Below are positions 41,466-48,035 of a stretch of 48,035 nt of DNA, in pieces. The stretch's first letter is position 1; every line of letters begins with the position of its first letter. The position numbers and the translations under genes were made by a program. The notes beneath the pieces are model-generated. The model was not told the origin of the DNA. It did no database searches and was given only the letters and a program-made list of their open reading frames with translations. Source of the stretch: Acidobacteriota bacterium (GTDB lineage Bacteria > Acidobacteriota > Aminicenantia > Aminicenantales > Saccharicenantaceae); contig JAKPCG010000177.1 of NCBI GenBank assembly GCA_029553365.1, positions 1-48,035 on the forward strand, read 5' to 3'.

Positions 41466-41806
41466 CTGATTGTCTTTTCTGCCGCATTGTCAATAAAGAA
41501 ATCCCTTCCAGATTGGTCTACGAAGATGAAAAGGTGCTGGCTTTTGAGGACATTAAACCACAGGCCCCGGCTCATATTTTAATAATACCCAAAAAACATC
41601 TGGCTTCGCTCAAAGAAGCGGATGAAAATGACCAGAACCTTCTTGGCTACCTTCTTCTGACGGCCAGGAAGATTGCCCAGGACAAAGGACTGGCGGAGAG
41701 CGGCTTTAGACTGGTCATCAACAGCGGTCCAGATTCAGGGCAGGAAGTATATCATCTTCATGTCCATCTGTTAGGAGGTCGCCGTTTTGGCTGGCCGCCG
41801 GGTTAA
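41462..41806 (+). CDS. HIT-family nucleotide-binding protein
   Basis: This 114-residue histidine-triad protein of the Hint/PKCI type has CLFCRIVNKEIPSRLVYEDEKVLAFEDIKPQAPAHILIIPKKH at the N-terminus, and the triad YHLHVHLLGGRRFGWPPG at the C-terminus. Hint proteins hydrolyse AMP-lysine or aminoacyl-AMP adducts. GGTGGAGG precedes the ATG, which overlaps the murA stop by four bases. Confidence 0.95.
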   Translation: MTDCLFCRIVNKEIPSRLVYEDEKVLAFEDIKPQAPAHILIIPKKHLASLKEADENDQNLLGYLLLTARKIAQDKGLAESGFRLVINSGPDSGQEVYHLHVHLLGGRRFGWPPG

Positions 41807-41866
41807 GCCGTTTGGTGTTGACCAAAAACGACTGACAGATAAGTCCGGTTAAAGGCGACTGATATT

Positions 41867-42340
41867 ATGGCTTATTTGATTGATGGCAACAATTTGATGG
41901 GTCAGGCTGATCCTTATTTTAAATTCAATAGTTCGAGCCGCAGTCAGCTTATCGGTCGGCTCCTTCTCTTCCAGAAAGCAACCAGAGCAAGACTGTTCCT
42001 GGTTTTCGACGGGCGTCCTCCGGAAGATGACCGGGCGATTAAACTTAATCCTAAGTTTACTGTTTTGTTTCCTGAGCCAGGACAGTCTGCTGATGAACTC
42101 ATTGAAGAATTGCTCAACTGTAAAAAAGATAGACGTTATTATCAAGTAGTCAGCTCCGACCGAGGAGTAAGAGAAATCGCCCGGCAGCATGGGGTAAAAT
42201 CAATGACCTGTCAGGAATTCTGGAAAGAGCTAAAAAAGATTTTAAAGGACAGCCGTGCTAGCCGGGAACTCGAAAAACAGACCGAGGCTTCGACTCCCCT
42301 TGAGATTTCGCTCTGGGATGAGCTTTTTGGCCGAAAATGA
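41867..42340 (+). CDS. NYN-domain (PIN-like) RNA-binding protein, YacP-like
   Basis: This 157-residue protein has the PIN-like nuclease fold: YLIDGNNLMG (first Asp) at the N-terminus, FLVFDGRPPEDD (second acidic cluster), SADELIEELL and VVSSDRGVREIARQHG (third cluster). Acidic ligands appear complete, so it may be a ribonuclease like Rae1/YacP, which cleaves mRNA on ribosomes. The C-terminal tail is Lys/Glu-rich. It overlaps the DUF2520 gene by four bases. Confidence 0.88.
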   Translation: MAYLIDGNNLMGQADPYFKFNSSSRSQLIGRLLLFQKATRARLFLVFDGRPPEDDRAIKLNPKFTVLFPEPGQSADELIEELLNCKKDRRYYQVVSSDRGVREIARQHGVKSMTCQEFWKELKKILKDSRASRELEKQTEASTPLEISLWDELFGRK

Positions 42341-43197
42341 AAAGTTTTTCTATTATCGGAGCAGGAAAAGTAGGGGTCGCGCTGGGGCTGGCCCTGGTCA
42401 ATAAAGGTTTAAGACTAAAATACATATCAGATTGTAATCCAGATGCCGCCCGCCGGGCAGAAAAATTAATAAAAATGGGGAAGACGACACAGAATAATCG
42501 GCTGGCAACACAGGCGGCAGAGATAAGTTTTATCTGCGTCCCGGATGGGTTGATAAGGAAAGTAGTCAGGGAACTGTCGGAGCTGGCCCTCGACGGACAC
42601 TATATTTTCCATACGAGCGGGGCAGTTACTTCCAGGGTTCTCCGCCCGTTGTCCAGACAGGGGGCCGTCGTTGCTTCCTTCCATCCGATACAGACTTTCG
42701 CCACAACCTGCCCTGACCCGGATATTTTCCGCGGTATTTTTTTTAGCCTGGAGGGAGATGAGAAGGCTATCGAGCTCGGCCAGTCTCTGGCTGGAAAACT
42801 TCAGTCCGGGGTTATTTTGATTTCGCCTGCCAATAAACCTTTATATCATCTGGCTTGCTCTATGGCTTCCAATTTTATGGTCGTTCTGCTGGCCGAAGTT
42901 AAAAACCTGTTTGAACTCCTTGGGCTGGACGAAAAAGCCTGTCTGGAAGTCATTTATCCTTTGCTGAGCAGAACCCTTCTTAATGTTAAAGAACTTGGCT
43001 GTGAACAGAGCTTGACCGGACCCATTTTAAGAGGTGATCTGAAGACGGTCAAGGGACATCTAAAGGCCCTGTCATCACAACCTGATCTGGAAAAACTCTA
43101 CCGCTTGATGTCTCTGGAAGCCCTAAAAATGGCTGAGAAAAGAGGGCTCAGCGCCTCAAAGGTTAAAGCATTGAAGCGTCTGCTGGTACAAAAATAA
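42337..43197 (+). CDS. Rossmann-fold / DUF2520 protein
   Basis: This 286-residue protein has an N-terminal NAD(P)-binding motif (SIIGAGKVGVALGLALVNKG), then ISFICVPDGLIRKVV, the family-typical FHTSGAVTSRVL and ASFHPIQTFA, and a helical C-terminal DUF2520 dimerisation domain (YHLACSMASNFMVVLLAEV). It resembles 3-hydroxyacid or pyrroline-5-carboxylate dehydrogenase-like folds. No substrate is established for the family. It ends the murA run and overlaps the end of murB, encoded on the other strand, by 35 bases. Confidence 0.88.
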   Translation: MKSFSIIGAGKVGVALGLALVNKGLRLKYISDCNPDAARRAEKLIKMGKTTQNNRLATQAAEISFICVPDGLIRKVVRELSELALDGHYIFHTSGAVTSRVLRPLSRQGAVVASFHPIQTFATTCPDPDIFRGIFFSLEGDEKAIELGQSLAGKLQSGVILISPANKPLYHLACSMASNFMVVLLAEVKNLFELLGLDEKACLEVIYPLLSRTLLNVKELGCEQSLTGPILRGDLKTVKGHLKALSSQPDLEKLYRLMSLEALKMAEKRGLSASKVKALKRLLVQK

Positions 43198-44104
43198 CTT
43201 CTTCTTCCAGCCAGAGGCCAAAATTTTGATGCACCATCTCCTGCAGGCGATGGGCTAATTCCTTAACGTCCCGGGCGGTTGCTCCGCCTAGATTGATGAT
43301 AAAATTGCAGTGGCCGTGAAAGACTGCCGCGCCGCCCACCTGCATTCCTCTGGCTCCGGATTTTTCAAGCAACAAGCCGGCCGCCACTTTTTGACCGTCA
43401 GGCAGTACAGGATTTTTAAAATAGCTACCAGCGCAGGCCACCGAACGTGGGGGGTGCTTGCGCTCACGCTGCTCAAGATAGTCTTTAACTTGGCGCTCAA
43501 TCTCACTTTTATCACCGGGTTCAACGGCTAAAAAAACTTTAAGAACGACCTGATGATCCTTTTTTAAATTAGAAAACCGGTAGCCAAATCCCAGCTCCGA
43601 TTGTTTTAGAGTAATAAGGCGTCTGTCCCGGCTGAAAATTAGAACCTCAGATACTTTCTCTCCAATAGACTGTCCGAAGGCCCCGGCGTTGCCATAAATG
43701 GCTCCTCCTACTGTTCCCGGAATACCAGCCAGAAATTCCAGCCCCTTTAATCCCTTAGAAATTGCAAATCTGACCACCTGTTGAAGATCGCTACCCGAAT
43801 CGATTTCCAGCAGACCTTGCTCGGGGTGAAAATTAATAGCTAAAGCTTTGTTTCTGATAATCAGTCCATTAAAGCCTATATCATCAAATAGAAGATTATA
43901 ACCACCACCAATAAGGTAAAAAGGAAACCGGCGAGAGCTGACTGCTGAGACAGCTTTAATCAGCTGATCAGTACTGGTAACTTCAATAAAATAACGGGCC
44001 AGTCCACCTATTTTAAAACTTGAATAATCAGATAGGGCTACATCCTTTTTGAGCTTCAATCCAGTCTCAGCCTGAAAAAACTGTTCAAAATCAAAATCTT
44101 GCAT
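43163..44104 (-). CDS. murB: UDP-N-acetylenolpyruvoylglucosamine reductase
   Basis: This 313-residue flavoenzyme reduces the MurA product to UDP-MurNAc. It has an FAD domain with YLIGGGYNLLFDD and FLAGIPGTVGGAIYGNAGAFGQSI, GYRFSNLKK, and the catalytic Ser in ACAGSYFKNP. The C-terminus contains the catalytic Glu region (GLWLEEEVIFVP). There is no clear SD before the ATG, only an A-rich leader (AAAAAGAAAAAAAG). It converges on the murA run, and the last 35 bases overlap DUF2520. Confidence 0.95.
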   Translation of the reverse strand: MQDFDFEQFFQAETGLKLKKDVALSDYSSFKIGGLARYFIEVTSTDQLIKAVSAVSSRRFPFYLIGGGYNLLFDDIGFNGLIIRNKALAINFHPEQGLLEIDSGSDLQQVVRFAISKGLKGLEFLAGIPGTVGGAIYGNAGAFGQSIGEKVSEVLIFSRDRRLITLKQSELGFGYRFSNLKKDHQVVLKVFLAVEPGDKSEIERQVKDYLEQRERKHPPRSVACAGSYFKNPVLPDGQKVAAGLLLEKSGARGMQVGGAAVFHGHCNFIINLGGATARDVKELAHRLQEMVHQNFGLWLEEEVIFVPADASML

Positions 44105-44282
44105 CTTTTTTTCTTTTTTTTAGTTTTTTATTATATATAAGTGAGATGGTTAAGTCTAACCCTGCCTGTCTGGAAAGCGGTACCAGGCAAGCTCGATTTC
44201 AAGGCAGGTTAATTAATAATTGACTTTTTAGTTGATTAAGGGCAAGATAATTAGCAAATTAATTTAAATGAGAGGTTTAGAG

Positions 44283-45461
44283 ATGAAAAGAATCCAGCTG
44301 ATGTTTTTACTTTTAGTTTTGGCCAGCAGCCTGGCTCTGGCTCAAAACCCAGCTGACGAAGCTTATATTAAAGCCATGCAAACGAGTGACCCCTGCCAGC
44401 GAGTTCAATTATTAAAAAATTATATCAATACTTACGCTGGAAAAGGCACAACCTATGAGAACTACGCCTATGCCAACCTTTGCCTGACACCCTGTAAGAC
44501 CAAGACGGTGGAAGAAACGATTACTTATGGCGAAAAAGCCCTGAGCCTAGGCGGCCTCGATGATACCACTAAATGCCAGGTCTTATTAACCCTGAGCGGT
44601 ATCTATGCCTATCAGGGTCAGAATCTGGATAAAGCTAAAAATTATGCTAACCAGGTGATTGAGATAGCTAAAACAAACAAAAATAAAGAGGGTGCTAATC
44701 CTGACCAGTGGAATAAAATGATCGGTGCTGGCTATCTGACCCTGGCCAGTGCAGCCGAAAAGGCTAAGGACACCAATGGAGCCATTGAGGCCTATCTGAC
44801 AGCCTATTCATTCCTCAAGGACCCCAAGGTTCTGGCTCCCTTGAAGAAAATGGGCAAAGAACTTTACGACGCTAAAAACTATACTGAAGCGGAAAAAGTC
44901 TTCCGGGCAATTTATAATCAGAGCAAAGACCCCAACGATGCTCTGCTCCTCGGTCAGTTATTGGTCAAAGCGAACAAAAATGATGAAGCCTTAACCTTCC
45001 TGAAGGAAGCCTACAGCAAGAAAAGGAGCGGAGAAGTGGCCTTTTCTATTGCCGTTATACTGGCCAAAAAAGCCCAGAGTGATCCGTCTGTCGTGAATGA
45101 GGCTATCCGCTACTCACTGGAAGCGGCTCTTCTTCCCAATCCTAATTCCCAGCAGGCCATGAAGATGGCTGAAAGCCTTTTTTACACGATGAACAAAGAT
45201 CTTAAATATAACGAGACCGTCCTGGCTATACAGAATAAGGCTAAAGAGCTGGAAGAGCTAACTCAGATTTTCAATGAACGATTCGGCGGTAAAAGCGAAG
45301 AAGAATTATCAGATAGAGATAAACAAAAGATGAAAGAGTTTCTGGGAGATATTGAAGCCAAGAAAGCCGAAATTGAAGGCCTCAAGAAGCAGCAACAGGT
45401 AGCTATTGACAAATTCAATCAGCTCATCGAGGAAACAAAAAGAAGACTCGGTGTGAAATAA
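44283..45461 (+). CDS. Secreted TPR-repeat protein with C-terminal coiled coil
   Basis: The ORF track begins at 44268, but the second ATG (44283) has AGAGG seven bases upstream and gives MKRIQLMFLLLVLASSLALAQ, a clean signal peptide. The protein is 392 residues. The mature part has tetratricopeptide-like helices (AKNYANQVIEIAKTNKNKEG; AYLTLASAAEKAKDTNGAIEAYLTAY; DALLLGQLLVKANKNDEALTFLKEAY). The last 100 residues are a charged coiled coil rich in Lys and Glu (MKEFLGDIEAKKAEIEGLKKQQ). It has four Cys, two of them in CDP-like DPCQRV and CLTPCKT. No specific function is recognised. A TTGACT box lies at 44220 but with poor -10 spacing. Confidence 0.85.
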   Translation: MKRIQLMFLLLVLASSLALAQNPADEAYIKAMQTSDPCQRVQLLKNYINTYAGKGTTYENYAYANLCLTPCKTKTVEETITYGEKALSLGGLDDTTKCQVLLTLSGIYAYQGQNLDKAKNYANQVIEIAKTNKNKEGANPDQWNKMIGAGYLTLASAAEKAKDTNGAIEAYLTAYSFLKDPKVLAPLKKMGKELYDAKNYTEAEKVFRAIYNQSKDPNDALLLGQLLVKANKNDEALTFLKEAYSKKRSGEVAFSIAVILAKKAQSDPSVVNEAIRYSLEAALLPNPNSQQAMKMAESLFYTMNKDLKYNETVLAIQNKAKELEELTQIFNERFGGKSEEELSDRDKQKMKEFLGDIEAKKAEIEGLKKQQQVAIDKFNQLIEETKRRLGVK

Positions 45462-45536
45462 TCAGTGAACAAGAAATAAAAGGAACTCTGCCATTTTTTG
45501 ATTACCAGCAAAAAGTAAAATGCTATCGTCGCTGGC

Positions 45537-45565
45537 TTAACTCCCGCTCTTTTTTTTTGTAAAAT
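45537..45565 (+). promoter_or_regulatory. Candidate promoter of ligA
   Basis: TTAACT (45537-45542), a 17-base spacer containing a run of nine T, and TAAAAT (45560-45565), about 28 bases before the ligA ATG. Confidence 0.5.
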
Positions 45566-45580
45566 ATCCTTAAATTGTGA

Positions 45581-47599
<2,019 letters not shown>

Positions 47600-47600
47600 A

Positions 47601-48035
47601 TTATTTTTTCTTTTTGAATAGATCAGAAAAATCGAGATTTAAAAATGACTTAAGCCCGGTCTTCTTTTCCTGCTTATCAAGTTCAGCCAGTAGGTCTCTG
47701 GTCTGCTGGCGTTCGGGATCTATCTCCAGTGCCTTCTCCAGTTGCTTTCTGGCTTTTATTTTCAATCCTTCATTCATATAAAGCATACCCAGCCCGAGGT
47801 AAGCCTCGGCATTCCAGGGCTGCAATTCAATAGCATGGAGAAAATCCTGCTCGGCTTTTTTCTTATAAGCGGGAAGCTTCGATTCCACCATTGCCAGCAA
47901 TAAGAAATAATCAGCCTTATCCCGACGAAGGCGAATAGCCTCTTCCAGAAAAATAATAGCTTCTTCATACATTCCCTGATTAAACAAAGTCCTGGCCTGA
48001 CGGAACTTAGTGTCTGCTTTTTTCCCCTGATCCTC
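47601..48035 (-). CDS. TPR-repeat protein, C-terminal part (5' end outside the window)
   Basis: The ORF track begins at a TTG at 47987, but the frame stays open to the window edge (EDQGKKADTKFRQART…), so the gene continues beyond it. The 144 visible residues hold about three TPR units (ARTLFNQGMYEEAIIFLEEAIRL; AEQDFLHAIELQPWNAEAYLGLGMLY; ARKQLEKALEIDP) and a short basic tail (LNLDFSDLFKKKK). Tails of this kind occur on TPR proteins fused to DnaJ or PilZ-like domains, but the N-terminus is missing, so no function is proposed. The stop is one base from the ligA stop. Confidence 0.8.
   Translation of the reverse strand, partial: EDQGKKADTKFRQARTLFNQGMYEEAIIFLEEAIRLRRDKADYFLLLAMVESKLPAYKKKAEQDFLHAIELQPWNAEAYLGLGMLYMNEGLKIKARKQLEKALEIDPERQQTRDLLAELDKQEKKTGLKSFLNLDFSDLFKKKK

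Noticed and set aside
45550-45558. Run of nine T before ligA as a terminator
   Set aside because: No stable GC-rich hairpin precedes it, and it fits better as the spacer of the TTAACT-TAAAAT promoter.

Overview
The window looks like a chromosomal segment of an anaerobic, Gram-negative (diderm) bacterium. Evidence for an outer membrane is a TolC/RND efflux operon, a LolA-like carrier and an AMIN-domain amidase. A large membrane-bound [NiFe]-hydrogenase operon points to anaerobic energy metabolism. Gene content and style recall Acidobacteriota-related candidate phyla such as Aminicenantes. That placement is inference and cannot be proven from the window alone. Gene density is high, most genes are on the minus strand, and I see no phage, transposon, CRISPR or integron.

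Layout. Positions 1-202 hold the C-terminus of a bacterial eRF1-like (baeRF) protein. 233-2473 is a secreted LamG/metallophosphoesterase-fold protein with altered catalytic motifs. 2651-9149 is a complete TetR-TolC-adaptor-RND efflux operon with promoter, palindromic operator and terminator. 9252-10817 is xerD plus a glyoxalase-II-like hydrolase. Divergent from these are a possibly leaderless small gene, which may be a degenerate JAMM domain, and an AMMECR1 gene. lolA then meets the translation operon rplM-rpsI-rpsB-tsf-pyrH-frr (16432 down to 12750) tail to tail. Next, on the minus strand, come a rhomboid protease, a TPR lipoprotein, der, a GerMN protein, an AMIN-amidase and tmRNA (ssrA).

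The centrepiece is 21999-36519, about 14.5 kb of tightly packed minus-strand genes. In transcription order they are a single-domain receiver, an unknown helical protein, a molybdopterin oxidoreductase-like subunit, HydB-like and HydG-like electron-transfer subunits, a hydrogenase maturation protease, and NuoL-like, NuoCD-like (NiFe large), NuoH-like, 2x[4Fe-4S] and NiFe small subunits. A second receiver, a Cache-HAMP sensor kinase and a receiver-kinase hybrid follow. The hydrogenase core resembles formate hydrogenlyase (group 4). However, the FdhF-like subunit lacks the Sec/Cys, His and Arg expected of a formate dehydrogenase, and the usual small ferredoxin-like linker is replaced by a flavin/NAD(P)-type module. 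The likely role is NAD(P)H- or ferredoxin-linked H2 turnover coupled to ion pumping, under control of a phosphorelay encoded in the same transcript.

Upstream of this operon lies tRNA-Asp with its own promoter, then an htpX-lemA pair. The right end is plus-strand housekeeping: eukaryotic-type citrate synthase with promoter and terminator, then murA-HIT-NYN-DUF2520, convergent murB, a secreted TPR protein, ligA, and the C-terminal part of another TPR protein running off the end.
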